In this document: positions 28,109 to 37,830 of the stretch, in pieces
How positions within the stretch are numbered: position 1 is the stretch's first letter
Layout of the letters: each line of letters begins with the position of its first letter
Assembly (NCBI GenBank): GCA_963742305.1
Contig: CAVULN010000005.1
Coordinates: 5,249 to 69,248 of the forward strand
Reading direction: 5' to 3'
Length of the DNA stretch: 64,000 nt
DNA from: Roseiarcus sp963742305
GTDB lineage: Bacteria; Pseudomonadota; Alphaproteobacteria; Rhizobiales; Beijerinckiaceae
The notes under the pieces: generated by a model
Told to the model about the DNA's origin: nothing
Databases searched by the model: none
The model's input: only the letters and a program-made list of their open reading frames with translations
Made by a program: the position numbers and the translations under genes

Positions 28109-28864
28109 ATGGCGCTGAGGCTCGGGGTCAACGTGGATCATGTCGCGACCGTGCGCAATGCGCGCGGCGGCGCGGTTCCGGATCCGGTCCGGGCGGCGCT
28201 GCTCGCGATCGAGGCCGGCGCGGACGGGATCACCGCGCATCTGCGCGAGGACCGCCGGCACATTCACGACGACGACATGCGCCGCCTCAAGGCTTCCATC
28301 GGAAAGCCCCTCAATTTCGAGATGGCCGCGACCGAGGCGATCCTCGACATTGCGCTCGAGATTCGTCCACACGCCTGTTGCCTGGTGCCGGAAAAGCGGA
28401 CCGAACGCACCACCGAGGGCGGTCTCGACGTGGCCGGCCAACACGATTCGCTGAAGCCTTTCGTGTCCGAGCTCAAGCGCGCGGGGGTTCGCGTTTCGAT
28501 GTTCATCGAGCCCTCGCCCGAGGCGCTCGAGGCCAGCGCCTCCCTCGCGGCGCCGGTCGTCGAACTGCACACCGGGGCCTGGTGCGACGCGCTGGCGCGG
28601 GGCGAAGTCGCAAGGGCCGAGCACGAATTCGGCCGCCTCCGCGCCGCGGCGGCGCAGAGCGAGGCGCTCAAGCTCGAATGTCACGCCGGCCACGGCCTCG
28701 ACTACGCGACCGCGCGCCGGATCGCCCGCTTGCCGCAGATCGTCGAGCTCAACATCGGCCACTTTTTGATCGGCGAGGCGATCTTCGTCGGGCTTGAGGA
28801 GGCGGTGAAGGCCATGCGGATGGCGATGGCCGAGGGGCGGGCCTCGGCGGAGCGCGAGCGGTGA
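28109..28864 (+). CDS. pdxJ: pyridoxine 5'-phosphate synthase
   Basis: A 251-residue TIM-barrel enzyme that condenses 3-amino-2-oxopropyl phosphate with 1-deoxyxylulose 5-phosphate in the last step of vitamin B6 synthesis. Family signatures are all present: LGVNVDHVATVRNARGG at the start, GITAHLREDRRHI with the catalytic Glu and His, LNFEMAAT, CLVPEKR and HAGHGLDY near the end. The stop overlaps the acpS start by 4 bases, so the two are coupled. It starts 30 bases after pyrE. Confidence 0.96.
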   Translation: MALRLGVNVDHVATVRNARGGAVPDPVRAALLAIEAGADGITAHLREDRRHIHDDDMRRLKASIGKPLNFEMAATEAILDIALEIRPHACCLVPEKRTERTTEGGLDVAGQHDSLKPFVSELKRAGVRVSMFIEPSPEALEASASLAAPVVELHTGAWCDALARGEVARAEHEFGRLRAAAAQSEALKLECHAGHGLDYATARRIARLPQIVELNIGHFLIGEAIFVGLEEAVKAMRMAMAEGRASAERER

Positions 28865-29265
28865 TTGTCGGGATCGGTAGCGACCTTTGCGAGATCGAGC
28901 GCGTCGAGCGGACACTTGGGCGCTACGGGGAGCGCTTCGTCGCCCGGTGCTTCACCGAAATCGAGCAGCGCAAGTCCGACGGGCGCGCGGCGCGCGCCGC
29001 CTCCTACGCCAAGCGATTCGCCGCCAAGGAGGCCTGCTCCAAGGCGCTCGGCACCGGATTGAGGCGGGGAGTGTTCTGGCGCGACATGGGGGTGGTCAAT
29101 CTCCCGTCGGGCCAGCCGACGATGCGGCTGACCGGCGGCGCGGCGGAGCGGCTGAAGGCCATTCTGCCGCCGGGAACCGAGCCGTTCATCCACCTCACTC
29201 TCACCGACGAGCGGGGTTTCGCCCAGGCGTTCGTGGTCATCGAGGCGCGCGCCGCCCGCGCGTAG
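28861..29265 (+). CDS. acpS: holo-[acyl-carrier-protein] synthase
   Basis: A 134-residue phosphopantetheinyl transferase that moves the 4'-phosphopantetheine arm from CoA to acyl carrier protein. Seen: IVGIGSDLCEIERVE with the Mg-binding Asp, and FAAKEACSKALGTG with the second Mg ligand Glu. The start is GTG within the pdxJ stop. In many Rhizobiales lepB, rnc and era follow; here 257 bases without a gene come next and then an unrelated minus-strand gene, so the conserved cluster is interrupted. Confidence 0.95.
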   Translation: MIVGIGSDLCEIERVERTLGRYGERFVARCFTEIEQRKSDGRAARAASYAKRFAAKEACSKALGTGLRRGVFWRDMGVVNLPSGQPTMRLTGGAAERLKAILPPGTEPFIHLTLTDERGFAQAFVVIEARAARA

Positions 29266-29522
29266 GGCAAACCCCGGCCCGGCGCGGCGCCGAATCAGCA
29301 TCAGGCGTCACGGCGACGATCGTGGCGCGGCGTCTCGTTGGCGAGCCGACGCAACCCAGGCGCGCGCGGCTGCACAATGACGCGCGCCAATGATTTCATG
29401 GGCTTATCTGCTCCTTTGCGCCACTTTTTTCGCTCTCGCGGCCTCATCGAAAGAGGGCTCGTTCCTGGGATCTCGGTGTCGGATCGCTGGCGCTGGGCTT
29501 GGGCCAACGGTTCGTCCCCGCG

Positions 29523-29948
29523 CTATTGGGTGACGACGAGGCTCGATTTCATGCCCAACTCGTAGTGGCCCGGCTGATTGCAGATCAATTCGTATTCTCC
29601 CGGCTTCAAGGTCAGGCGCAGCGTCTTCTTCTCGCCAGGCTGAAGGTCGGACGCCTCGCCGAGGTCGGCGATCTTGGATTCGTTCACGCGGTCATCCTTC
29701 TTATCGTAAGGCAACGGCGCGTGGGGATTGGCCACAGCCACGACGATCATTTCATGCACGAGGGTTTTCGAGTCATTGGATACGTCGAAGACGACCGGCC
29801 CGGCCTTGACGCTCGGCACGTTGGTCTTGATCATCATGCTTTTGATCGAGGGACTGGTCGAGGGGTCCATGAGATCGACGTGCACGACGCTCGGAGACGC
29901 GGCGGTCGCGGCGGCGAGGCCGCTCGACGCCAGAAGCGTCAGAGCCAA
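29523..29948 (-). CDS. exported blue-copper cupredoxin, start region frameshifted
   Basis: A 141-residue frame with a hydrophobic leader (TLLASSGLAAATAA) and a plastocyanin/azurin-like domain. The four type 1 copper ligands are visible: His in TLVHEM, then Cys, His and Met in ICNQPGHYELGM. It would carry one electron in the periplasm. The frame can only start at a TTG (29948). A good ribosome site, GAGGAGAGG, precedes an ATG at 29973 that is out of frame by one base. Removing one A at 29970 gives MRRQRTLTLALTLLASSG, a perfect signal peptide, joined in frame. Either the gene is broken at its start or the base is a sequence error. Confidence 0.8.
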   Translation of the reverse strand: MALTLLASSGLAAATAASPSVVHVDLMDPSTSPSIKSMMIKTNVPSVKAGPVVFDVSNDSKTLVHEMIVVAVANPHAPLPYDKKDDRVNESKIADLGEASDLQPGEKKTLRLTLKPGEYELICNQPGHYELGMKSSLVVTQ

Positions 29949-29973
29949 AGTCAGAGTTCGCTGTCGACGTCAT

Positions 29974-30651
29974 CAACCTCTCCTCAATCGAACCTCGGAT
30001 GTTTGTACGCCAATCGTCCTAAAATGAGGCGACGCTTGACTGTTCACCCTAGCTGGCTAGTCCGAGGTTCTGATTTCCTCGCCGATACGCCGGCGCGCTC
30101 CCCGCCGAAGTCTTGCCCTGCGAATCACTGCAAGCAAAGCAGGGGTTCCGCGGCGCCGCAACCCGGGAATGGGCGAATTAGGCCGGATTACGGTCAAATC
30201 TCGGCGATCCGATTAACGCTGCGAGTTTGCAATGTCGAGCGCGGATCCCGGACCAATCGCTGGCCGCAAGCGGGGCCAACTCATGGCCGGGGCCTCTCAA
30301 TCTATCTCCTAACACATTGATAAATTTATCGAAAGGCGACTAGGCAGGCTTGCGGCCAAATCGAGTGGCAATTATGCAACATGGTCCGGGAAACGGTGTC
30401 TCAGCTCCAGTTTATGAAGAAAATTCATTGTGTCCAAATTTAGAGAAGGTATGGTGCCGCAGGTGAGCGGGAGATTCCCGATCGCAGAGGGTCGGCGGCA
30501 TTTGCAGGGGCAAAGCGCCACGATCAAGAGGTCAAACGGGACGAGGGGGCTGATCGCCTTCGATTGCATTCGGTCCTCGGAGCGGGCCGCGGAAGTCGAG
30601 AGCGAGAAGAGAACCGACGCCCAAGATGAAGTACGAAACTGGAGGTCACAA
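29974..30651. other. gene-free region upstream of the porin
   Basis: About 680 bases with no convincing gene. It contains the palindrome GATAAATTTATC at 30319-30330 in an AT-rich patch that stands out from the GC-rich surroundings and probably belongs to the porin promoter region. The open frame from 30430 is the porin leader, not a gene. Confidence 0.5.
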
Positions 30652-32252
30652 ATGACGCTCATGAAGAGCCTTCTGCTGGGGTCGGCAACTGGCATCGTCG
30701 CTGTCGCCAGCGCGCAGGCGGCCGATCTTCCGACCAGGAAGGCGGCGCCGGTCGAATATGTGAGAGTTTGTAACGTCGGCGGCATCACTGGCTGGACCCT
30801 GCCTGGCTCCGACACCTGCGTGAAGTTGTCGGGCTACATGACCGCCCAGGTCGAGGGCGGCAACCTCAACACCCAATACAATTATGGCTCGATCGACAAC
30901 GCGCTTACGGCCAGCACGACTGACGTTGATCCCTCCGGCCCCTGGCGTCGTGGCTGGGTTGGCGGCCGTATCGGGTCTTGACACCCGCAATACTCAGCGG
31001 GTCCTCATCGCCGCCAGCGCCGCTCAAGGAAACACGACCTTTCATCGTAATCAAACCGGCTGGACGACCCGCGCCAACTTCGGGTTCGACCTGGCCTCCA
31101 ACACCGCCTACGGCCCCCTGATCGCCCATATCGATCTCAACGCGGAAATGGGCAACGGGTTCGACAACACGGGCAACTTGACCTATCTCAACACCGGTTA
31201 CCTGACCTGGGCGGGCATCACCGCCGGTAAGGCGCAGTCGTTCTATTCGTTCACCGGCGGCGGCGACAACTGGGCGAACTTCGCCTCACCTGACCGCAAG
31301 GGCTTCAACGAGCCTAATCTCTTGGCCTACACCGCTTCGTTCGGCGGCGGCTTCACGGCGACGATCTCGGCGCCGAAAGCCCCGGCGGCTCGTCGGCGGC
31401 TCCGGCGGCGGCACCCGGATGGTGGTGGCCCCTCTCGAGTACGGCGGCCAGCGGTGGCCTGACTTCGTCGGCGCCTTGCACGTCAAGCAGGGCTGGGGCG
31501 AGGCGCAGCTCTCCGGCGTCATTCACAACGTCAACGTGAGCGACACCGCCTACGACGGCGCTCCCTACAACCTGATCACTGGCGCTTCGTCCTGCGGCCT
31601 CACCATCTTTGCGCCTTGCAACGCCGAGCATAACCAGATCGGCTGGGGCATCGACGCCGGCGTGAAGGTCAACCTGCCGTCGTTCGGCGCGGGCGACGAC
31701 GCCCTGATCACCGGCTCCTACACCCAGAGCGCGGTCTGGTACTCGGGTCTGCCCGACATGATGTGGGGCGAGAACGGCCAGGTGAACGGCAACGGCCAGT
31801 CGATGTATATGTCGGACGCCTTCTTCAACCCGGTGACCAACTCGTGGTCGAAGCCGACCGCGTGGTCGGTCTCCGCGCTGTTCGAGCATCACTTCACGCC
31901 GCAGTTCTACCTCGATCTTGAAGGCTCGGTCGGCCAGTTGAAGTGGAGCAACCAGGGCGGCGGCTGCACCTACATTGGCTTGGCCGGCTGCACCATCGGG
32001 TCGTTCGCGACTGGCGCGCTTTCGCCGAGCGCGACGACCTGGCTGGTCGGCGCCGACCTTGGCTGGAACCCGGTCACCAACCTCAACTTCGACCTCGAGT
32101 TGATGTATCAGAGCACGAACCAGAGCGCGCCGGCGGGCTTCCTCGGCACGATCTACAACTGGGGCCAGGCCAACCAGTTCTTCGTGCCTGGCGACTGGCA
32201 CGGGGTCAGCGACGGCTTTGCCGGTCGGCTCCGCATCACCCGTTACTTCTGA
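30652..32252 (+). pseudogene. alphaproteobacterial outer-membrane porin, frameshifted
   Basis: A porin of the Porin_2/Omp2b type spread over three frames. It starts MTLMKSLLLGSATGIVAVAS with a signal peptide to AQA, the typical ADLPTRKAAPVEYVRVC and the TCVKLSGYM strand. A one-G insertion near 30974 breaks GRIGLDTRN; the next frame runs to TATISA, and compensating indels near 31365-31400 around a GC-rich SPGGSSGGSGG-like loop bring in the third frame (APLEYGGQRWPDFVGAL). It ends with GRLRITRYF, a normal terminal aromatic. Total length of about 530 residues suits the family. It is followed by a strong terminator. A highly expressed gene with intact signals and point indels raises suspicion of sequence error. 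Confidence 0.85.
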
Positions 32253-32278
32253 TCGCATCCCGATCGGTTGAAATTGAG

Positions 32279-32310
32279 AGCCCCGGAGCGAAAGCTCCGG
32301 GGCTTTTTTG
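32279..32310 (+). terminator. rho-independent terminator of the porin gene
   Basis: AGCCCCGGAGC, GAAA tetraloop and GCTCCGGGGCT form an 11-bp stem followed by TTTTTTG, 27 bases after the porin stop. Confidence 0.95.
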
Positions 32311-32533
32311 TTGACCCTAGTCATGAACCGACGATCAGCCTACATTAAGCGATGGGTGCGGGCGCGCTGCGCTCGATGACCAGAAGCCCCCGCCGGGGCG
32401 CAGTGCCGGAGCGGGCCGACGCCAGCCGAACGCCGTCCCGCACTTTTCTTCGCGCCGATCCGTCCTCGTTGGACCGCTCGCCGCCATCGGCGAAATCGGC
32501 GCCGCGGGGGCGGATTTGGGTCGACACTCGACG

Positions 32534-34732
32534 ATGATGCGGCAATACGAACTGGTGGAGCGGGTCCGCCGATACAATCCTCACGCCAACGAGGATCTGC
32601 TCAATCGCGCCTATGTGTTCGCGATGAAGGCGCATGGCAGCCAGAGGCGCGCCTCGGGCGATCCCTATTTCTCCCATCCGCTCGAAGTGGCGGCGATCCT
32701 TACCGAGCTCAAGGTCGACGACGCCGCGATCGCGGCGGCGATGCTGCACGACACGATCGAGGACACGACGGTCACCCGCGAAGACGTGGACAAGGCGTTC
32801 GGCGAGGAGATCGGCGGGCTGGTCGACGGCCTGACCAAGCTTGGCAAGCTGGACTTCGTCACCAAGCACACCGAGCAGGCCGAGAATTTCCGTAAGCTCC
32901 TGCTCGCCGTCGCGGACGACGCCCGGGTGCTCCTGGTCAAGCTCGCCGACCGCCTGCACAACATGCGCACTCTCGAGTTCATGCCGGCGGAAAAGCGCAC
33001 GCGCATCGCCGAGGACACGCTCGACATCTACGCGCCCCTCGCCGGCCGCATGGGTATGCAGAGCATGCGCAACGAGCTCGAGGACCTGGCCTTTCGCTCC
33101 CTGATGCCGGACGCCTACAAGCTGATCGTGGCGCGTCTCGACGCCATGAAGGCGAAGAATGGCGCGATCATCGCGCGCATCGCGGCGGAACTCACCGACC
33201 AGTTCGCCCGCCGCGGCATCAAGGTCGAAGTGAAGGGCCGCCAGAAGCAGCCCTACTCGGTCTGGCGCAAGATGGAGCGCCGCTCGATCGCCTTCGAGCA
33301 ATTGTCGGACATCTACGGCTTCCGCATCCTCGTCGACACGGTCGCCGACTGCTACGCCGCGGTGGGCGTCGCGCATACGACCTGGCCCAGCGTTCCGGGG
33401 CGCTTCAAAGACTACATCTCGACGCCGAAGCAGAACGACTATCGCTCGATCCACACCACAGTCATCGGGCCGGGCAGCCAGCGGGTCGAACTGCAGATCC
33501 GCACGCACGAGATGCACGAAGTGGCCGAATACGGCATCGCCGCGCACGCGGTCTATAAGGACGCGGGCGGGAGCGCCGACCCGCCGGCGGTGAGCGAGAG
33601 CCGAGCCTACCGCGGGTTGAGGCAGACGATCGAGGCGCTGGCGAGCGACGACCCGGAGGAGTTCCGCGATCACACCAAGCTCGAGCTGTTTCACGACCAG
33701 GTGTTCTGCTTCACCCCCAAGGGCCGGCTGATTGCGCTCCCGCGCGGGGCGACGGCGATCGACTTCGCCTACGCCGTCCATACCGATGTCGGCAATTCGG
33801 CGGTCGGGTGCAAGATCAACGGGCGGATCGCGCCGCTGATCTCGGAATTGCACAACGGCGACGAAGTGCAGATCTCGCGCGCCGAGGGCGGCGGCTCGCC
33901 GCCTGCGGCGTGGGACAGCGTGGTGGCGACCGGGCGCGCCCGCGCCGCCATCCGGCGCGCGACCCGCGAGGCGGCGAAGGCCCAGTTCGGCGGTCTCGGG
34001 CGCCAGATCGTCGAACGCGCGTTCGACCGCATTGGCAAGAAATTCACGGAAGCGAAGCTCAAGGCCGCCCTGCCGCGCCTCGCGCGCGCGTCGACCGAGG
34101 ACGTATTCATCGGCGTCGGGCGCGGCGAGATATTCTCCACCGACGTCGTGCGCGCTGTGTTTCCGAACTTCAAGGAGGAGCGCAAGGCGGGGCCGGCGGT
34201 TCCTCACAACGAGGGCGGATGGTTCGGGTTGCCGAAGGCGGCCGATCTCGTATTCCGCGTGCCGGGCGAATCGGACGCGGGCGGAGCGCTGCCGCTGCGC
34301 GGCATCGACTTCGATACGCCGGTGCGATTCGCGCCCAAGGGCGGAGCGGTTCCCGGCGAGCGGATCGTCGGCATTCGCGAAGAGGACGGCATCGTCATCT
34401 ATCCGATCCATTCTTCCGCGCTCACCCGGTTCGACGATCGGCCCGAGCTGTGGCTCGACGTGCGCTGGGATCTGGAGAACGCGCCGGCGGTGCTGTATTC
34501 GACCCAGATCCTGATCACGCTGCTCAACGAGCCTGGCGCGCTCGGGGTGGTGGCCACCACGATCGGCGAGAACGGAGCCAATATCGACGCCGCGCAGACC
34601 TCGCCAAGCGGGCCGGATTTCCGCCGCTTCACCATCGATCTGCAGGTGCGCGACATCGAACATCTCAATGCGGTTCTGTCGCAGCTCAGGGGCAAGCCGG
34701 TGGTCCACACCGTCGAGCGGCTGAGCGGATAG
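32534..34732 (+). CDS. rsh: bifunctional (p)ppGpp synthase/hydrolase Rsh
   Basis: A 732-residue RelA/SpoT homologue. N-terminal HD hydrolase domain with HDTIEDT (about residue 72), synthetase domain with RFKDYISTPKQNDYRSIHTT (about 290-309), then TGS (VFCFTPKGRLIALPRGATAID) and a C-terminal ACT domain (ITLLNEPGALGVVATTIG). The RFKD motif marks the bifunctional class instead of the EXDD of synthesis-only RelA. It makes and degrades the stringent alarmone. The ATG pair at 32534 is chosen because the conserved N terminus MRQYELVERV starts there. The next gene begins 3 bases after its stop and is probably co-transcribed. Confidence 0.95.
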   Translation: MMRQYELVERVRRYNPHANEDLLNRAYVFAMKAHGSQRRASGDPYFSHPLEVAAILTELKVDDAAIAAAMLHDTIEDTTVTREDVDKAFGEEIGGLVDGLTKLGKLDFVTKHTEQAENFRKLLLAVADDARVLLVKLADRLHNMRTLEFMPAEKRTRIAEDTLDIYAPLAGRMGMQSMRNELEDLAFRSLMPDAYKLIVARLDAMKAKNGAIIARIAAELTDQFARRGIKVEVKGRQKQPYSVWRKMERRSIAFEQLSDIYGFRILVDTVADCYAAVGVAHTTWPSVPGRFKDYISTPKQNDYRSIHTTVIGPGSQRVELQIRTHEMHEVAEYGIAAHAVYKDAGGSADPPAVSESRAYRGLRQTIEALASDDPEEFRDHTKLELFHDQVFCFTPKGRLIALPRGATAIDFAYAVHTDVGNSAVGCKINGRIAPLISELHNGDEVQISRAEGGGSPPAAWDSVVATGRARAAIRRATREAAKAQFGGLGRQIVERAFDRIGKKFTEAKLKAALPRLARASTEDVFIGVGRGEIFSTDVVRAVFPNFKEERKAGPAVPHNEGGWFGLPKAADLVFRVPGESDAGGALPLRGIDFDTPVRFAPKGGAVPGERIVGIREEDGIVIYPIHSSALTRFDDRPELWLDVRWDLENAPAVLYSTQILITLLNEPGALGVVATTIGENGANIDAAQTSPSGPDFRRFTIDLQVRDIEHLNAVLSQLRGKPVVHTVERLSG

Positions 34733-34735
34733 GCG

Positions 34736-35161
34736 ATGCCGCTTTATTTCGCCTATGGGTCGAATATGGATGTGAGCGCGATGGCTCGCCGCTGCCCGCG
34801 CTCGAAGGCGCTTGGGCTTGCACGGCTCGAGCGCCACCGGCTTCAAGCGATGCGCGAGGGCTGGCTGACCGCCGTTCGCGATTCGCGCTCCGCCGTGCAT
34901 GGGGTGCTTTGGAACCTGGCGCTGGCCGACGTCGCGGCGCTCGACCGCTACGAGGGCGTGGGGCAGGGCCTCTACGGCAAGCGCATCCAGCCGGTCGTCG
35001 CCCAGCGCGCGCCGAGGCAGGCGATCGTGTACTTCGGCGCCAACGCCGGCCCGGGCGCCGCGCGTCCGGCTTACCTCGCCGAGGTCCTCGCTGCGGCGCG
35101 CTCATGGCCGCTGCCGGCGGCGGGCGTCGAGGCGCTGGAGAGAATCGGCGCCAAGCAATAG
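34736..35161 (+). CDS. gamma-glutamylcyclotransferase-family protein
   Basis: A 141-residue protein with the YFAYGSNMD substrate-binding loop at its N terminus and the conserved central GVLWNL and LDRYEGV segments of the GGCT-like fold. The catalytic acid is the Glu in DRYEGV. Members release 5-oxoproline from gamma-glutamyl compounds or act on other amides. It starts 3 bases after the rsh stop. The following 377 bases (35162-35538) hold no gene and carry the leader of the phosphoesterase. Confidence 0.82.
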   Translation: MPLYFAYGSNMDVSAMARRCPRSKALGLARLERHRLQAMREGWLTAVRDSRSAVHGVLWNLALADVAALDRYEGVGQGLYGKRIQPVVAQRAPRQAIVYFGANAGPGAARPAYLAEVLAAARSWPLPAAGVEALERIGAKQ

Positions 35162-35538
35162 GCGAGAGGAAAGTCGGCGTGCGTCGAGACCCGATCGCCT
35201 GTTCCGGATGGCGACCGCTCGGACGGATTTTCCGGTCGGTCGACAACTGCATTTTGAATGGGCGGAATCCGCCGGAAGCGGGAATCCCAGTCGCCCGGGC
35301 CGCGCGAACCTTGCGCCGACTGGACAAGCTTTGGCGATATTCAATCGGCTGTGGCCTAGAGCCAAGAAGAGACGATGGGAATATCAACGTAGCGCTCACG
35401 CATAAACCGTTGAGCGCTGTCATCAACTTGCAATTTGAACTCAATAACCTTGCGAAGGTTGGGGAGGCTGGGGTTCCCGCTCCGTGGCCCGTCCGCAATG
35501 CAGAGCGACAGTTCAAAGCTGTGAGGAGGATCAACCAC

Positions 35539-37717
35539 ATGCGCGCTAAAAAGTATCGCAGAGCGGCAGCCGCCGCGGTCGGGGGCGCGGCCATGGCGGC
35601 CAGCGCAATGGCGTTTGGCGCAGGCTGGGACGGCTCCTATGGCCGCCACGACGGCGGCGACGGCGACAACGGCCGCGACGGAGGCGATCGTCTTCCGCTC
35701 CAGGAGAAGATCGACCTTCTGCGCAAGAAGGTGAAGTACGTCTTCGTGATCTTTCACGAGAACCAGTCATTCGACCACTTCTTCGGCACCTACCCGGGCG
35801 CGAATGGCCTCTTCGAGGCGCCCAGGGGCTTCACGCCCGCCGACAGGACCCCGAGTTTCACCCAGCGCTATCTCGATACGTCTCTCAACGTCAAAACCAT
35901 CACGCCATTCCTGATGCCCCAGGCGGTCGTCGGCGCCGGCAAGGTCATTCCTGTCTACCCGGCGGACGAAATTTCCGTCGATCACAGCCACCAGGGCATG
36001 GCGAACGACCTCGATGTCGACGCCAGGACCGGGATTGCCGCCAATGACCGCTATGCGATGAATCAGGAGGGTCTGACGACCAACGCCTCGGGCGCCATCG
36101 TCACGAAAATCGGCGCCGCGCCGACCTCGATCACGCTGGCGCAGGCGCAGAAGGCTGAAACCGACATCGGCCATATCGACTGCGACACGATCCCGTTCAT
36201 GTGGAGCTGGGCGAAGCACTTCGTCCTGTTCGACAATTTCCGTCAGACGATCGTCGGGCCGTCGACGCCGAACGCGATTGCGATCATCGCCGGGCAGTCC
36301 GGGGAGACGCAGTGGGCTTTGCATCCGGACGAGGGGGCGTCGGTAACCTACCCCAATCCCGCCTTTCCGAACGTGCTGGGCGCGAGCTTTGGCTCGAAAG
36401 TCACGCCTTCGAACAGCAACGCCTACGTTCCCATCGTAGCCGACCCGGGGCCATTCCCGGGCTCGAACCTCGACACCAACAAAGTCAAGCCGCCGTACAA
36501 CTTCGACGAGAACCCGGCCACCCCGGCGCTCAATCTCACCTTCGCCACCCAGCCGCTGTCGTTCATGGGATCCGATATCGAGAAGATCATCAAGAAGGAC
36601 CCGAATCCGGCGGCCGATCTGCTCGACGTGCAGGAGGACATCCGCGAGATCGCCTCCTTCGACCGCCCGGTGAACTGGGGTTGGTACCAGCAGGGTTTCG
36701 ACGCCAACGACGCGCTCGATCCCTTCGAGCCGCCGGGGTCGGCGACCAGCCCGACCAGCACGCCCTCCGCGAACAGCGGCTACGTCCTGCATCACAACGC
36801 GCCGCAATATTTCGCCTATCTCGCCGACAATCCGGAAGTTCTGAACGCCAACCTCCACGGCGCCAAGGATTTCTTCGACGCGGTCGAAGGGCGGAAGCTG
36901 CCAAAGGATGGCGGCGTGTTCTATCTCCGCGGAGGCTATGACAACAACGACGGGCTCGTCCCGGTGGACCCGACCCCGGCCGTCGAGCACGCGTTCATCG
37001 GCAACGACGATCATGCGTCCTACTCGGATCAGCAGATCTCTGAAGCCCTGGCGGCGCGGGCGATCAGCGACATCGCCAACAGCCCGTACTGGTCGCAGAG
37101 CGCGATCATCATCACCTATGATGAGACGGATGGCTACTATGACCACGTCGCGCCGGCGAAACGCAGCACGTTCGCCGACGGCTCGATCCTCGAGGCGGGC
37201 CCGCGCATCCCGACGCTCCTGATCTCGCCTTACGCCGAGTCCGGCGCGATCTCGCATCGCTACGGCGAGCACGGGTCGATCATCAAGTTCATCAACGAGC
37301 TGAAAGGCCTCGTGCCTCTCGCCCGTCTGCCCGACGAGGAGCGCGGCCGCTATCTCGGCAAGAGGAATCTCGGTCAGGACAATTTGGGCCCGTCCGACGA
37401 TCCGGACAACGAGGTCGGCGATCTGACCGAGGCGTTCGACTATGACAGGCTGCAAGGGCGAAAGGCCGCCGATTCCAGCGTCGGAGGCGGCGTTCACCCT
37501 GGCGCAGATCAAGAAACTGCCGCATCTGGCGACGGCGAACTTTTCGAAGAACGGCTACACGAACGGCGCCTGCGCCGCGATCGGCGTCCTGCCGACCGAC
37601 TTCGAGACCTTCGCCGACTACAAGAACGGCAGACCGATCGATCCGTACCCGAACGACGTCAATCCGCGGCCGACTCAGTCCCCCGGCACGCCAACCTCGG
37701 GCTCCTGGACTCCCTGA
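35539..37717 (+). pseudogene. secreted phosphoesterase (phospholipase C/acid phosphatase family), frameshift near the end
   Basis: A roughly 725-residue exported phosphoesterase. Signal peptide MRAKKYRRAAAAAVGGAAMA, then a Gly/Asp-rich linker and the catalytic KYVFVIFHENQSFDHFFGTYP, in which Glu-Asn coordinates metal. Further on come GPSTPNAIAIIAGQSGE, IIITYDETDGYYDHV and RIPTLLISPYA, all hallmarks of the PF04185 family. One extra C near 37452 breaks the frame at YDRL; the continuation KGERPPIPASEAAF to GSWTP is in the next frame. In the unshifted frame it fuses to the next gene, giving a spurious giant protein. It likely hydrolyses phospholipids or phosphomonoesters outside the cell. The GAGGAGG before the ATG is a strong ribosome site. 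Confidence 0.85.
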
Positions 37718-37772
37718 TCCCGTCCTCGCCCGCGGGCTCCGGCTCGCGGGCGCTAGAACCAACCCCGATTTC

Positions 37773-37800
37773 GACGGAAGCCGCGGCTTCCGTCCTTTTG
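37773..37800 (+). terminator. rho-independent terminator after the phosphoesterase
   Basis: A 22-bp perfect palindrome (GACGGAAGCC, GC, GGCTTCCGTC) followed by CTTTTG. It separates the phosphoesterase from the binding-protein gene. Confidence 0.8.
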
Positions 37801-37830
37801 TTCGATGGAAATCGCGTAGAAGGATCGCAG

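Noticed and set aside
32345..34900. An 851-codon minus-strand frame opposite rsh
   Set aside because: Arg/His/Asp-rich antisense shadow caused by high GC; rsh on the other strand has all family motifs.
35767..37512. A 581-codon minus-strand frame opposite the phosphoesterase
   Set aside because: Composition is typical of antisense GC-rich DNA and no domain is recognisable.
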